Shown: piece after piece, positions 25,916-35,677 of the stretch
Layout: the number at the start of each line of letters is the position of its first letter
How positions within the stretch are numbered: position 1 is the first letter of the stretch
NCBI GenBank assembly: GCA_020638525.1
Contig: JACKIL010000011.1
Location: 7,897 to 71,896, forward strand
DNA: 64,000 bases
Reading direction: 5' to 3'
Source: Caulobacterales bacterium
GTDB lineage: Bacteria; Pseudomonadota; Alphaproteobacteria; Caulobacterales; Parvularculaceae
Notes under the pieces: generated by a model
What the model was told of the DNA's origin: nothing
Seen by the model: only the letters and a program-made list of their open reading frames with translations
The model's database searches: none
Program-made: the position numbers and the translations under genes

Positions 25916-26941
25916 TTGAGCAACGCCTATATCAACGCGACCGCGATCGCTGACTGGCGGCAGTTCCTGAACGCCGCCGGCGATGTGGCGCGCCTGCCAT
26001 CGGGCGCTCTTGTCGAAGGCCTCGATGCCGTTTCCGAGCGTGAAAGCGTCGCCCTCGGAAAGTTTGTGTCCAACCTTGAGAAACTGGCGGAAACCGCAGG
26101 CGCTCCGGGGATCTCGTGGAGCGCCGGCCAGTCTGCGCGCGCGTCCATGGACGGGCCTGTCGGCAAGGCGGTTCTGAGCGCCAGAACGCTGGGCGAAGGG
26201 TTACTCCGCCTCTGCGAGTTCTACCATCTTTTGCAGGACTCTACCTTGCTCAAGCTTGAGGTCGACGAACAGTGGGCCGTGTTGAGCTACAAGATTCTCG
26301 ATCCGGATATCTGGCCGCGCCATGAAGATGCGATGTACACGCTCGGCATCTTCTCGAAGCTCATCAAAGCGTCGGCGCCCGGCGCATGGCCTGATGCGGA
26401 GGTTAGCTTCGAGGCGGAGCTGCAGTCTGTACGCAGAGAGCTGGGCGGCGTCGTGCAGGCAAGGGTCGTCTATGGCGCCTGGGCGAACTCGATTCGCTTT
26501 CCAGCCTCTGCTCTCAACATGCCATTAGCGATCAATGCTCCGCAGTCGGACGCCTTGCTCGCCGAGATTTCTGATCGCGCCAGCGAAAAGCTTCTCTCGA
26601 CGCCGCTGCGCACGCGCGTCGAACAGTCCGTCTTCGCCGCGATCGAAGAGGGGGCTGCGTGCGAAGAAATCATCGCGCGCGCTTTGGGCGTTTCAGAACG
26701 GACCTTGCGTCGCCAGCTTGCCGAAGAAGGCGCCACTTTCCGCAAGATCCTTGAGCAATGCCGCATGCGCGCGGCGGCGCATTATCTGCGGCGCACGAAC
26801 GCCTTCACGCTTTCCGAGATCGCCTTCCGGATCGGCTATTCCGATCAGAGCAATTTCACGCGCGCGTTCTCGCGCTGGGCAGGCGTCGCGCCGAATGCAT
26901 GGCGGCGCACGGTCGCCTCTGACGACCCCGCCTCACACTAG
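25916..26941 (+). CDS. AraC-family transcriptional regulator
   Basis: 341 residues from a TTG start; other starts are later. The N-terminal half is the arabinose-binding-like ligand domain of the OruR/ArgR type. The C-terminal AraC DNA-binding domain (about 240-335) contains ALGVSERTLRRQLAEEG and IAFRIGYSDQSNFTRAFSRWAG. It ends 18 bases from the convergent end of the exported hydrolase set, so it is a good candidate regulator for it. The ligand is unknown. Confidence 0.85.
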   Translation: MSNAYINATAIADWRQFLNAAGDVARLPSGALVEGLDAVSERESVALGKFVSNLEKLAETAGAPGISWSAGQSARASMDGPVGKAVLSARTLGEGLLRLCEFYHLLQDSTLLKLEVDEQWAVLSYKILDPDIWPRHEDAMYTLGIFSKLIKASAPGAWPDAEVSFEAELQSVRRELGGVVQARVVYGAWANSIRFPASALNMPLAINAPQSDALLAEISDRASEKLLSTPLRTRVEQSVFAAIEEGAACEEIIARALGVSERTLRRQLAEEGATFRKILEQCRMRAAAHYLRRTNAFTLSEIAFRIGYSDQSNFTRAFSRWAGVAPNAWRRTVASDDPASH

Positions 26942-26958
26942 CCTCGCGTCCGTCGCCG

Positions 26959-27963
26959 TCAGGCCGCTTCAAGCTCGCGTCGCCAAGCGGCGAAAGCGAC
27001 TTCGTAATATTTCGGATTGAACAGCGCCCACTCGCCGAGGCTCTCCGGGACGCTGAACGCCGCCGCGCCTTCTTCCGGTGATTTCCCCGCTTCGAACGCA
27101 GCGCGCGCGGCTTCCTCGACATGGTCGAGGAGGCGAAGGTAATTCTGCAGATCCCGCGCCTTGGCGACATAACCGTGGCCGGTGACGATGACAGTGTTCT
27201 TGTCTTTCAGCACCCGGCCAGCCGACTTTCGAAGCTTGGATGGGATCGCATCCATGTAATTGTGGAAGAGCCCCGCCCAGACGAGGTCGCCTGCAAACAG
27301 CACCGGCGCGTCGTCGACCTGGATCGCGAGGTCGCTCGGCGTGTGCCCCAGCAACGGCTCGAGCGTCAGCGATCTTCCGCCGAGGTCGAGTGAAACGGGG
27401 TTCGTTTCGTCGGTGATGATCCGTGTCGGGAGGACAGGACGAATGGCCGGTGCGCTGAAGGGTGAGCCTTCCACCGGGTTGGGGCCGGAATAGCGCTCGA
27501 AGATGAGCTTGCGCGTCGTTTCCGTCGCGTAGATTTCGGGACCTTCCGCGCCGCGCTGAAAGCCGGCGAGCCCGCCCGTGTGATCGGCGTGGAAATGCGT
27601 GACGATGACGTCGGTGACATCGCGGCCAGTCAGTTCCCGCGCCATCGAGGCGACCCAGGCGCCGCCCGCCGGCGTGTAGAAACCATCAATAACCGCGACC
27701 CGGTCCGCGCCGGCGACAATGCCGCCATTGCAAAGCGTCGCCATTCCTTGCGGATTGAAACTGTGGTCGTGATTGAGGGGCGTTGAGACGACCGCCCAGA
27801 CATTCTCGCCGAGCTTCTCGATCCGCGCGAAAGGCTGCTCGCCGACGACTTGCCCATAGTTTTGCGCGCGCGCCGAACCCGCTGCTGCTGCGACGGAGGC
27901 GAGGCCGCCAACGCCGGCGAGAAAGGTGCGGCGGTCAATGCCCGTGGTTCTGAGATTCGCCAT
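26959..27963 (-). CDS. Tat-exported metallo-beta-lactamase-fold hydrolase
   Basis: 334 residues. Twin-arginine signal (DRRTFLAGVGGLAS) ending near SARAQ. Zinc motif THFHADHTGG (HxHxDH) with further ligands in LLGHTPSDLA and the GHGY region. Fold and motif fit the glyoxalase II-like/quinoprotein-relay class of MBL hydrolases. Tat export implies folding with metal before transport to the periplasm. Last gene of the five-gene minus-strand set; 89 bases separate it from the next. Confidence 0.87.
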   Translation of the reverse strand: MANLRTTGIDRRTFLAGVGGLASVAAAAGSARAQNYGQVVGEQPFARIEKLGENVWAVVSTPLNHDHSFNPQGMATLCNGGIVAGADRVAVIDGFYTPAGGAWVASMARELTGRDVTDVIVTHFHADHTGGLAGFQRGAEGPEIYATETTRKLIFERYSGPNPVEGSPFSAPAIRPVLPTRIITDETNPVSLDLGGRSLTLEPLLGHTPSDLAIQVDDAPVLFAGDLVWAGLFHNYMDAIPSKLRKSAGRVLKDKNTVIVTGHGYVAKARDLQNYLRLLDHVEEAARAAFEAGKSPEEGAAAFSVPESLGEWALFNPKYYEVAFAAWRRELEAA

Positions 27964-28052
27964 GTCGTCTTCTCCCCTCGTTTCAATGGCTCTGGCGTCG
28001 CGCAGTCGTTGAGCGATTTCAAGTCACGTTTTACGGCGTTCTTTTGGGAACG

Positions 28053-28985
28053 CTATTCCTGAACATGATTGATGATGCTGTAGAGCAGGAAGAAGTCCGC
28101 CTCGCCGTAATCGGGGTATAGCTCTTTCATTTTCGCCATCGCTTCTTCGCGCGAGGTCGCTGTCTCGGTGACATGCAGGAAATTGTCGAAATAGCCGATC
28201 ATCTCGTCGAACATCGACATGTCGGTCGCGTCGCCATGGCCGGGATAGATGATCGGGTTCAGCGGGGCGTATTTGTCGCGAACGCGAACAAGTTCGTTCC
28301 GCCAGCTGATAACGCGGGCGCGATCAATGTCGTCGCCCATCCACGGGTGGATGTGATTGTAGCCGAGGTCCGAGAGGAAGAGAGCATTCAGTTCCTTGCT
28401 GTAGACCGTCGTCATGTGCCGGCCTTCATTCGGCGCGTAATCGGTTTCGAGCGTCAGCGTGCAGCCGCCTTTTAGCTTTAGTTTGTGGGATTTCAGAATG
28501 CGGATGCTGCTCTCATAGTCGAATCCATCCGGGTTTTCCGGTGATTTGGGTTTGAGACGCGGTTCGAGGATTGGCTCGGACTCCGTCGCGCCGCCCTGAT
28601 CCATATAGATCGCGTAGTCCTTGATATCCTTGCGGATGTCTTCGTTTGCAACGACGACCTTGGCGTCGGGGAACGCATCCATGAGCCACGGCATGCCTGT
28701 GAAATGGTCCGTGTGGCCATGGCTGATGAGAATATGAGTGACGGGAAGGTTCACCGACTTGATCAGCTCGATGAGCTTTTCCGCCTCGTAAGGCTTGCGC
28801 TGCGCATCGAGCACGATGATGGACCGGCCATCGCTGAAGATGAACGAGTTCACCGTCGCAAAGCCGCCTTTGTACATCGCGACCTTGAGCGCGTTCGGTC
28901 CCTCTGTTTCGCATTTTGCGTAAGCGGGAGCGGAAAGCCCCAGCAGCGCGGCTGACAGAAGGGCGCCTGCAACTTTCGTCGCCAT
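28053..28985 (-). CDS. Sec-exported metallo-beta-lactamase-fold hydrolase
   Basis: 310 residues with a Sec signal (KVAGALLSAALLGLSAPAYA). HxHxDH motif in ISHGHTDHFTG. The C-terminal half has YPGHGDATDMS (metal His) and a helical end. It resembles MBL hydrolases acting on small esters or lactones. A paralogue of its neighbour in fold only: different export route and low similarity. Confidence 0.85.
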   Translation of the reverse strand: MATKVAGALLSAALLGLSAPAYAKCETEGPNALKVAMYKGGFATVNSFIFSDGRSIIVLDAQRKPYEAEKLIELIKSVNLPVTHILISHGHTDHFTGMPWLMDAFPDAKVVVANEDIRKDIKDYAIYMDQGGATESEPILEPRLKPKSPENPDGFDYESSIRILKSHKLKLKGGCTLTLETDYAPNEGRHMTTVYSKELNALFLSDLGYNHIHPWMGDDIDRARVISWRNELVRVRDKYAPLNPIIYPGHGDATDMSMFDEMIGYFDNFLHVTETATSREEAMAKMKELYPDYGEADFFLLYSIINHVQE

Positions 28986-29047
28986 GCCTTTTCCTCCGAA
29001 AATTGTGGCCCTCTTCCCACCGAAAGGCAGGAGAGGGCGCTCGTTTG

Positions 29048-30793
29048 TTACTTCTGGTCGGCGCTGTATACGAGCTCGCCATTGACATAGGTCGAGAGCA
29101 CGTTCGTCTTGTGAAGGTCTGTCGCAGCGACCTCATACGGGTTCTGGTCGATGACGATGAGGTCGGCGAGATAACCCGGCTCGATCTTTCCGAGCGACTT
29201 CTCGGCGCGGATATACTTCGATGACTCTACGGTGAACAGGTCGATCGCTTCTTCAAGCGTGATGGCTTCCTGCTTGCCGAAAGAGTCCTCGCTGCCGCCC
29301 ATGCGCTCGCGCGTGACGAGCGATTCGATGGCGATCCATGGATTGACGGACGGGACGACCGCCCAGTCCGAGCCCGGCACGACCAGCGAGCCGGAATCGA
29401 TCAGCTCACGGATCGGCCACACGCGCTTGATGAGGTCGGGCCCGACCGCTGCGGTGATGTCGTCATTGATCGGGCTCGGCGACCAAAGATAAGGCGAGAC
29501 TTCGAAGACGGCGTTGATTTCCTTGCCGCGCGGCATATCGGAAGGTTCGACGAAGGTGCAGTGTCCCACATCGTGAAGCGGTCCGTTCGGTCCGTTCGCT
29601 TTCCGCGCGGCTTCGACGGCGTCAAGCCCGGCGCGCACCGCGGCGTCACCGGCTGCGTGGAACTTCACCGAAAGGCCCATGCCGTCAAAGCGCGTCACGG
29701 CTTCATTGAGGAGTTCCTGCGGCACGAGCAGCATGCCGTAGCGGCTCGCCTCGTCATCGCGATCCGCGACGCCGCCCACATAAGGCTCAAGCATTGCGGC
29801 GGTGTGGCTGTCGGTCGGCACTCCGTCCAGTAAAATCTTCACGCAGTCCGGCGAAACGCGCTCCCGGGCGTATTTATTGCGCGAGGCGAGAACGTCATCG
29901 AACGACGCATCGTCCTGATGCCAGGTGATGCAAAGGCGAATACGCTGTTTGAGAACGCTTTCGTCAGACAGGTCCGCATAGGCCTGGAGTTCTTTCTCAG
30001 GTCCCGCCGCAAAGCCGAGCGAAGCTTCCGTATAGGATGTAATCCCATAAGAGAGCATCGTGTTGAAAGCGGAAGTGAGGGCGATCTTCACGTGCTCATA
30101 GCTCGGCGGCGGGGCTTTTGAACCGACGACGACAATAGCCAGCTCCCGCAGCACGCCGGTCGGCTCGCCAGCCGCAGCGCGTTCGATGATGCCGCCTTCC
30201 GGATCGGGCGTTTGCGAAGTGACGCCGGCGATCTCAAGCGCCTTCGAATTGACCCATGCGCTGTGCCCGCTCGTGTCGCTGAGAAGAATGGGGTGCTCCG
30301 TCGTCACCGCGTCGAGCATCGCCTTGTCGGGAATGCGGCCAATAGCCGAAGCGTCCCACTGGCCGCCAATGATCCATTCGCCGGGGCCGGCGCGGTCGAC
30401 GCAGGTCTTGAGGAACGCCTGAATCTCTGGAAGCGCGAGGCCCTGCTCGAAGGTGCATTCGAACTGCTTGAGGCCGGCGAAGAGCGGGTGGACGTGATTG
30501 TCGTGAAAGCCGGGCAACACCGTGTCGCCCTCAAGATCGACAACCTTCGTATCCTTGCCCTTGAATTTTTCGATATCGCCGGCTGCGCCGACCGCAACGA
30601 TCTTCCCGTCATCAATCGCGACAGCTTCCGCCCAGCCGCCCGGCGTCTTGATGTCGCCATTCGTCAGAATGAGATCGGCCGAGGCGCCAGCCTCTCCGGA
30701 GACGGATGGTTCGCCTGTCTTTTCTTTCGCGCAGCCCGCCGCTGCGATGACGGCGCCAAGCGCCGCGCCCCACATCCAATTCGTCAGTCGCAT
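29048..30793 (-). CDS. Amidohydrolase-3 (YtcJ-like) lipoprotein
   Basis: 581 residues from the ATG at 30793, chosen because the lipobox AAGC then sits at a normal distance; an upstream start adds 5 residues. Metal-dependent hydrolase fold: PGFHDNHVHPLFAG, KFHAAGDAAVRAGLDAVE, VGHCTFVEPSD and the terminal GSDWAVVPSVNPW are the amidohydrolase_3 landmarks. Most YtcJ proteins are cytoplasmic or simply secreted; here a lipid anchor holds it in the envelope. Substrate unknown; an amide or cyclic amide is likely. Confidence 0.88.
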   Translation of the reverse strand: MRLTNWMWGAALGAVIAAAGCAKEKTGEPSVSGEAGASADLILTNGDIKTPGGWAEAVAIDDGKIVAVGAAGDIEKFKGKDTKVVDLEGDTVLPGFHDNHVHPLFAGLKQFECTFEQGLALPEIQAFLKTCVDRAGPGEWIIGGQWDASAIGRIPDKAMLDAVTTEHPILLSDTSGHSAWVNSKALEIAGVTSQTPDPEGGIIERAAAGEPTGVLRELAIVVVGSKAPPPSYEHVKIALTSAFNTMLSYGITSYTEASLGFAAGPEKELQAYADLSDESVLKQRIRLCITWHQDDASFDDVLASRNKYARERVSPDCVKILLDGVPTDSHTAAMLEPYVGGVADRDDEASRYGMLLVPQELLNEAVTRFDGMGLSVKFHAAGDAAVRAGLDAVEAARKANGPNGPLHDVGHCTFVEPSDMPRGKEINAVFEVSPYLWSPSPINDDITAAVGPDLIKRVWPIRELIDSGSLVVPGSDWAVVPSVNPWIAIESLVTRERMGGSEDSFGKQEAITLEEAIDLFTVESSKYIRAEKSLGKIEPGYLADLIVIDQNPYEVAATDLHKTNVLSTYVNGELVYSADQK

Positions 30794-30834
30794 ATTCAGA
30801 CACCTCAATGGAAAAACGCCGGCGCGCCCGGCCG

Positions 30835-31635
30835 CTATTTGGAATAGACTTCATTGAATTGCCGGTACAGCGCCGTATCGTCGCCTTCGGCAAATGAGGC
30901 CGGCAATGCGTTTGACGTCTGGAGTTCTTCAATCTTGTCGAAGACAGCGCGCGCAGACGCCGCCGAGTTCATTTCATAGACAATGAGCATGTGCGGCAGC
31001 TCTTCCGGTTTCATCGCCGTCGGCTCCATCACGCGGTAGAGCTCATAAAGTTCAAGCCGCGAGAGGCCGGGAACAGCCCCGACTTCCGGCTCGAAGCGGC
31101 GCTCGAACCATTTGACGAAGTCGGCGCGCTCCTTCTCTTTCGTACAGCACAGTATCTTCTGGACAAGCACGAAGCGATCATCGTCGGCGATGGCGCTCGA
31201 TGGCGAAATGCTCTTGAGACGGTGATAGTAATTCGCCTCGGTCACTTTCAGCAGGTCCGTCGAGCGGCCGAGCGCATTCATTTTTCGCGCGGCGACGTAG
31301 AGATCGATGATCGTCTTGTCGATGTCGCTCGTCTCTATGTCGTAGAGCGCGATGTAATTTCCTTCGGCTTGCGCGAGCTCAGGGCGACTATCGGCGGCGG
31401 CGAGCTTTGCCCGGCGCGCGCGCATGAAGCCGTCCACTTCGAGCACGTCCGGAATATCGATGTCGTCATACCAGGCGTTGAACTCGACATCCTTTGCGGG
31501 ATCCGTGCTCATCGTCTTGACGGCGTAAAACCAGTGATCGCCGGGTTTCGTCTTGGCGCTGTCGCCGGCCTGCGCAGGCAGGGCGAGGAGAGAGCCAATC
31601 GCGATGAGAGAGGTGAGAGCGCGTTTCAAGGTCAT
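30835..31635 (-). CDS. Exported EthD-like dimeric alpha/beta-barrel protein
   Basis: 266 residues with a signal peptide (LTSLIAIGSLLALPAQA). The FNAWYDDIDIPDVLEVDGF motif is the EthD/DUF4286-like ferredoxin-fold signature (substrate-binding Tyr/His position occupied by Ile-Pro-Asp). A second weaker repeat (FVKWFERRFEPEVGAVPGL) suggests a tandem fold. EthD-type proteins accompany degradation of ethers, aromatics or polyketide-like compounds, usually inside the cell. Export is odd. It lies between the receptor and amidohydrolase genes. Confidence 0.7.
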   Translation of the reverse strand: MTLKRALTSLIAIGSLLALPAQAGDSAKTKPGDHWFYAVKTMSTDPAKDVEFNAWYDDIDIPDVLEVDGFMRARRAKLAAADSRPELAQAEGNYIALYDIETSDIDKTIIDLYVAARKMNALGRSTDLLKVTEANYYHRLKSISPSSAIADDDRFVLVQKILCCTKEKERADFVKWFERRFEPEVGAVPGLSRLELYELYRVMEPTAMKPEELPHMLIVYEMNSAASARAVFDKIEELQTSNALPASFAEGDDTALYRQFNEVYSK

Positions 31636-31690
31636 CTCATGTCGAATGGGAAGCGGGCTGCAGCCGAAGCTGCAGCCCGTCCAGTCAAAG

Positions 31691-34051
31691 CTAGAAGCTA
31701 TAAGCGAGGCTTACGCCGTAGGTTGCGGGCATTCCGTTGATGCGCACGAAGCAGCAATTGGAGCCTGAAGCGGCGAGCCAGTACTGGTCGTTGAGGATGT
31801 TGCGGCCCCAGAGGGTTCCGGTCCATTTGCCGTCGGCGCTGGCGAGGCCGGCGCGGGCGTTGACGAGGACGTAGTCGCTGATCGGCATCTGCACCGAGCC
31901 GGCGTTGTCGCCCTTGTAGGCGACGTCGCTCGCGACGAAGAGGTTGAGCTTGTCCGTGATCGGCCAGGTCTTGGTCGCCGTCGCGTTCACCTGCCAGTTC
32001 GGCGAGTTTGCAAGCTCCGAGCCCGAGGCGTCGAAGGTGACGACCGTCGGATAGACGCTCAGAACGTCGTCGATCGCTTCGTATTCGGTGATCTTGGTGT
32101 CGAGATAGGCGACGCCGAGATCGACGAGAAGGCCTTCGGCGACCTGCCAGTGCGCCTCGAGTTCGGCGCCGAGAACGCGCGACTTCGGCACGTTGGTCAG
32201 GCCCGAAATGTTGCCGACCGGCGTGACGGAGACCGTCGGCTCCTGCTTGTCTTCATAGTCATAGTAGAAGCCGGAGAGGTTCACCTGCATGCGCCCGTCG
32301 AAGAGCGTCGACTTCATGCCGGCCTCGTAGGAGGTGAGCGTTTCCGGCTTGATCGGCAGGAGCTGGCTGTGGGTCTGCGCGGCCGCGCCGTTGAAGCCGC
32401 CGGATTTGAAGCCGCGCGAGACGGTCGCGTAGAGGAGGATGTCTTCGCTCGGCGCATAGTCGAGCGTCGCCTTCCACATCCAGCGATTGGTCTCGATGGT
32501 GCGGCTGAAGACGGCGAAGGTCCCGAAGTCAGCCGTGCCCGGAATTTCGTCATAGATGCCGCAGCCGCCGGCCGCGAGCGGGCCGGGGTCCGGCAGGCCG
32601 TTCAGAAGGATTGTGAACGGCGTCAGGATGTTGTTCCAGCCGAAAGCGAGCGAGCCGTCGCCCGTGTCATAGGTGCAACCCGACCATTCGCGGTCTTCGG
32701 CGGTGTAGCGCGCGCCGAGCGTCAGGCGGAACTGGGGCGCGAACTCCCACTCGATGTGAGCAAAGCCCGCGATCGATTCCGTCGTCTGGTCATAGCGCGT
32801 GGCGATCTCGCCAATGCCGAGCGCGAGCGCGAAGAACGATTCCTGCATGCCGAGGTAATAGTCTTCGCTGATGTCGTCATAGGAATAGAAGGCGCCGGCG
32901 ATCCAGTAGAGATTGGAGTCGTTATTCGACGAGAAGCGCACTTCCTGCGAGAAGACGTCGATCTCCGTGTGGTTCACGCCTTGCGCGTCGATGAAGGCGA
33001 CGCCGCTCGGGTCATACGTCTCCGGATCGCGGTCGAAGCGGTCGTAGGAGGTGATCGTGGTCAGGTTGACGCCGTCGAAAATGTCCCAGTCCAGCTTGGC
33101 GGAAGCGCCTTTCGAGGTGTTGTTGCGCTGCGGGCGGAAATTGTCGCCCCAATCGGCGGCGCGGTTGTCGCCCGTCGAGAAAATGACCGGGTCCGCGACC
33201 GGCAGAGCGAGGGATGAGCCCGCGCCGATCTCAAGGCCGTCGACCGGGGTCGCGGCGATGTTGTCGGACTTGTCGCGGAAATAATGAAGATTGACGAGCA
33301 GCGAGGCGCTGTCGTTGAAGTCGACATTGATGAGGCCGCGCACGGCGTATTCCTCGCGCTCGCCGAGGGTGTCGCCGGGGCGCGAGAGGCTTTGCTGCCA
33401 GCCGTCCGCCGTCGACTGCACGGTCTTGGCCGCAAGGCGCACCTGCACATTGTCCGAGACAGGCCCGCTGACGAAGCCGGCGACATCGAGAACGCCGAAG
33501 CGGCCATATTCGAGATTGGCGCCGGCGGAGAACTCTTTCGTCGGCTTGCGGCTGACGAAGTTGATCTGGCCGGCGGTCGTATTGCGGCCATAGAGGTCGC
33601 CTTGCGGGCCTTTGAGAACTTCGACGCGCTCGACGTCGAAGAGGACGCCGCGGCTCATCACCGAATAGGGGATGTTCGATTCGTCGAAATAAAGCCCGAC
33701 CGTGCTTGAGGACGTGGTCGTGTAATCGGCGAAACCGACGCCGCGGATCGTGTAGACCGGCACGCCGTTCGGCTGTGCGTCGGTCACGGTCAGGCCCGGC
33801 GTGATGAACTCAAGATCGGTCGCGTCCTTAACGCCGTAGTTCTCAAGCTGCTGGGCCGAAAACGCGTTCACCGTGATGCCGACATCGTTGATGCCCTGCT
33901 CGCGCTTCTGCGCCGTCACCGTGATCTCATCAAGCTGCGCTAACGCAACCCCGCCCTGCAACACCCCTAAAAACGCCGTCGTTACAATTAACGAATGGCG
34001 TAATGATGTTCGAGGCGTGCTGGAGCACGCCGGCGATAGTTGATTGGTCAT
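31691..34051 (-). CDS. TonB-dependent receptor of the exported-hydrolase set
   Basis: 786 residues from the ATG at 34051, with GGAGGGG just before it; longer open frame upstream is rejected. Signal (SLIVTTAFLGVLQGGVALAQ), TonB box (LDEITVTAQKR), plug with LKGPQGDLYGRNTTAGQINF, and a 22-strand barrel ending SLAYSF. First gene of the minus-strand run with the EthD-like, amidohydrolase and two MBL genes, so it probably imports their substrate. Confidence 0.92.
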   Translation of the reverse strand: MTNQLSPACSSTPRTSLRHSLIVTTAFLGVLQGGVALAQLDEITVTAQKREQGINDVGITVNAFSAQQLENYGVKDATDLEFITPGLTVTDAQPNGVPVYTIRGVGFADYTTTSSSTVGLYFDESNIPYSVMSRGVLFDVERVEVLKGPQGDLYGRNTTAGQINFVSRKPTKEFSAGANLEYGRFGVLDVAGFVSGPVSDNVQVRLAAKTVQSTADGWQQSLSRPGDTLGEREEYAVRGLINVDFNDSASLLVNLHYFRDKSDNIAATPVDGLEIGAGSSLALPVADPVIFSTGDNRAADWGDNFRPQRNNTSKGASAKLDWDIFDGVNLTTITSYDRFDRDPETYDPSGVAFIDAQGVNHTEIDVFSQEVRFSSNNDSNLYWIAGAFYSYDDISEDYYLGMQESFFALALGIGEIATRYDQTTESIAGFAHIEWEFAPQFRLTLGARYTAEDREWSGCTYDTGDGSLAFGWNNILTPFTILLNGLPDPGPLAAGGCGIYDEIPGTADFGTFAVFSRTIETNRWMWKATLDYAPSEDILLYATVSRGFKSGGFNGAAAQTHSQLLPIKPETLTSYEAGMKSTLFDGRMQVNLSGFYYDYEDKQEPTVSVTPVGNISGLTNVPKSRVLGAELEAHWQVAEGLLVDLGVAYLDTKITEYEAIDDVLSVYPTVVTFDASGSELANSPNWQVNATATKTWPITDKLNLFVASDVAYKGDNAGSVQMPISDYVLVNARAGLASADGKWTGTLWGRNILNDQYWLAASGSNCCFVRINGMPATYGVSLAYSF

Positions 34052-34297
34052 GCAATCCCCTCCAATTCGTTCTTGCTTCCGAAGACCAATCCGCCCGGCG
34101 GTGCGCGTCCGGACCGCGCGAGCGAGGAAGTGCGCGCGCGGCTTTCCGACATGCGGGTTAGGCTCGGGTCCTACCTTCAAAACCCGACCAACCTGTCGGC
34201 GAATCCGAAAGGCGTCTTGTCATTTTCGGACGCATAGGCCTCGAAATTGGAGTTTGTAGCTGTTTAACCATGCCGCCGTGATCGATTCGCAACGCTG

Positions 34298-35548
34298 TCA
34301 GGCGCGCGCGACTGGACGGACACGGACGACTTCCCGGTCGGGCATGGCGACAGGCCCGTCTTTTCTGGGCGTGAAGGTCTGTGAGTCGCCGAGAAGGATG
34401 CTCAGCGGCCGCATGAACTCTGAGTAGTCGCATACCGTCTTGAAGATGACGAGCATGGGGATCGAAAGCACCGCGCCGATTGGTCCCCAAAGGAAAGTCC
34501 AGAAACTGATATTGAGAATAACGGCCAGCGGATTGATCGTCAGTCGCGCGCCCATAAGGGTCGGCGTTACGAAATTCGATTCGATGAAGTTCAGAACGAT
34601 GTAGATGGACGGGGCGAGGATAACGGCGCCGAGCGTGTCATAGGTGACAAGCGAGGTCGTGCCGAGAAGCGCCGTCATCACTGTCGGGCCGAGGAATGGC
34701 ACGAAATTGAGAATCGCGGCGAGCCCGCCCCAGACGGCGGGCGAGGGCATGCCGATCGCCCACATGGCGACGCCAACCGCAAGGCCGAGGCCGAGATTGA
34801 TCGAGAACATCGTCGCCATATAGGCGCCGACCTTCTTTTCGATAGCGCGAAAGCTGCGCGCGCTTTGCAGCATGCCGCGCAGCGAGCAACGCGCGACAAT
34901 CGCTTTCCGGCGCAGCTCCCGGCTTTGCGCAAGGAAGAAATAAGTGAGCACCGTCGAGAAGAGGAGCTGCACGGTGGTCGACCGCACGAGCGCGATTAGG
35001 GTTTCGCCCAGAGGCGACTGCGGCGGAGAAACCACTGCTTTTGCACCCTCTCCTTCAATGTCCGTAAGCTGATTGACTTGATCGGAGACTTCCTTGACCG
35101 CCGCCATGGCGTCGTGAACGCGCGCGAGCTTTCCCCGCGCACGCTCAATGACGTCCGGCAGGCGTTCGAACCACGCGACGCCCGGCTCGATCACGAGATA
35201 GAGGCTCAGAGTGAAGGCGGCGAGGCTGACCAGCACGACCAGCAGCGAGGCGAGGCTCAACGGCGCGCCGCGCCGCGTGATCCACTTTGTGAAAGGCAAT
35301 AATAAAACGCTCGCCACAAAAGCTGCGGCGACAGGGATGAGAAGCGGGCGCGCAAAATAGAGAACGCTCGCAAGCGCGCCGAGCGCAAGAAACGCGCAAG
35401 AGACAGCAATGATCTGAAGCGGCGTGTCGCCATGCGACGCGGAAAATTTTCGCGGCCGCCGGGTCGCGTCGGCCGACGCTCCCTTTTGCGGAGCGCCTTC
35501 ATTCTCCTTCATTCGCACTAACGGGTTGAACACGTCATTTCCCTTCAT
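34298..35548 (-). CDS. AI-2E/PerM-family membrane protein
   Basis: 416 residues from ATG 35548; ATG 35512 (404 residues) fits better if the promoter-like site at 35563-35588 is used. Two N-terminal helices, a periplasmic segment with coiled coil (about 165-220), then five or six helices including GGLAAILNFVPFLGP and a C-terminal ILNISFWTFLWGPIGAVLSIPM, the family hallmarks. Members export AI-2 or act as Na+/H+ antiporters. The role here is unproven; it belongs to the envelope-stress group. Confidence 0.85.
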   Translation of the reverse strand: MKGNDVFNPLVRMKENEGAPQKGASADATRRPRKFSASHGDTPLQIIAVSCAFLALGALASVLYFARPLLIPVAAAFVASVLLLPFTKWITRRGAPLSLASLLVVLVSLAAFTLSLYLVIEPGVAWFERLPDVIERARGKLARVHDAMAAVKEVSDQVNQLTDIEGEGAKAVVSPPQSPLGETLIALVRSTTVQLLFSTVLTYFFLAQSRELRRKAIVARCSLRGMLQSARSFRAIEKKVGAYMATMFSINLGLGLAVGVAMWAIGMPSPAVWGGLAAILNFVPFLGPTVMTALLGTTSLVTYDTLGAVILAPSIYIVLNFIESNFVTPTLMGARLTINPLAVILNISFWTFLWGPIGAVLSIPMLVIFKTVCDYSEFMRPLSILLGDSQTFTPRKDGPVAMPDREVVRVRPVARA

Positions 35549-35562
35549 TGTCGCCGAGGGAA

Positions 35563-35588
35563 AACAGGCTGGCGCCGGAGCTGGTTCC
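35563..35588 (-). promoter_or_regulatory. EcfG-like promoter for the PerM-like gene
   Basis: Minus strand GGAAC (35588-35584), 17-base spacer, TGTT (35566-35563). The alphaproteobacterial general stress sigma EcfG recognises GGAAC-N16/17-CGTT; the first -10 base differs. Confidence 0.4.
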
Positions 35589-35604
35589 CGCTTCAGCGCC
35601 GATG

Positions 35605-35629
35605 GGAACCGGCGCGGCGCGGCGGTGTT
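35605..35629 (+). promoter_or_regulatory. EcfG-like promoter for the small lipoprotein operon
   Basis: GGAAC (35605-35609), 16-base spacer, TGTT (35626-35629), 49 bases before the lipoprotein ATG. Divergent from the matching site at 35563-35588. Confidence 0.45.
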
Positions 35630-35677
35630 TCCCCAGCGTCCTTCGATCGGATCGGAGGCCGGAAACTGGAGGAACTC

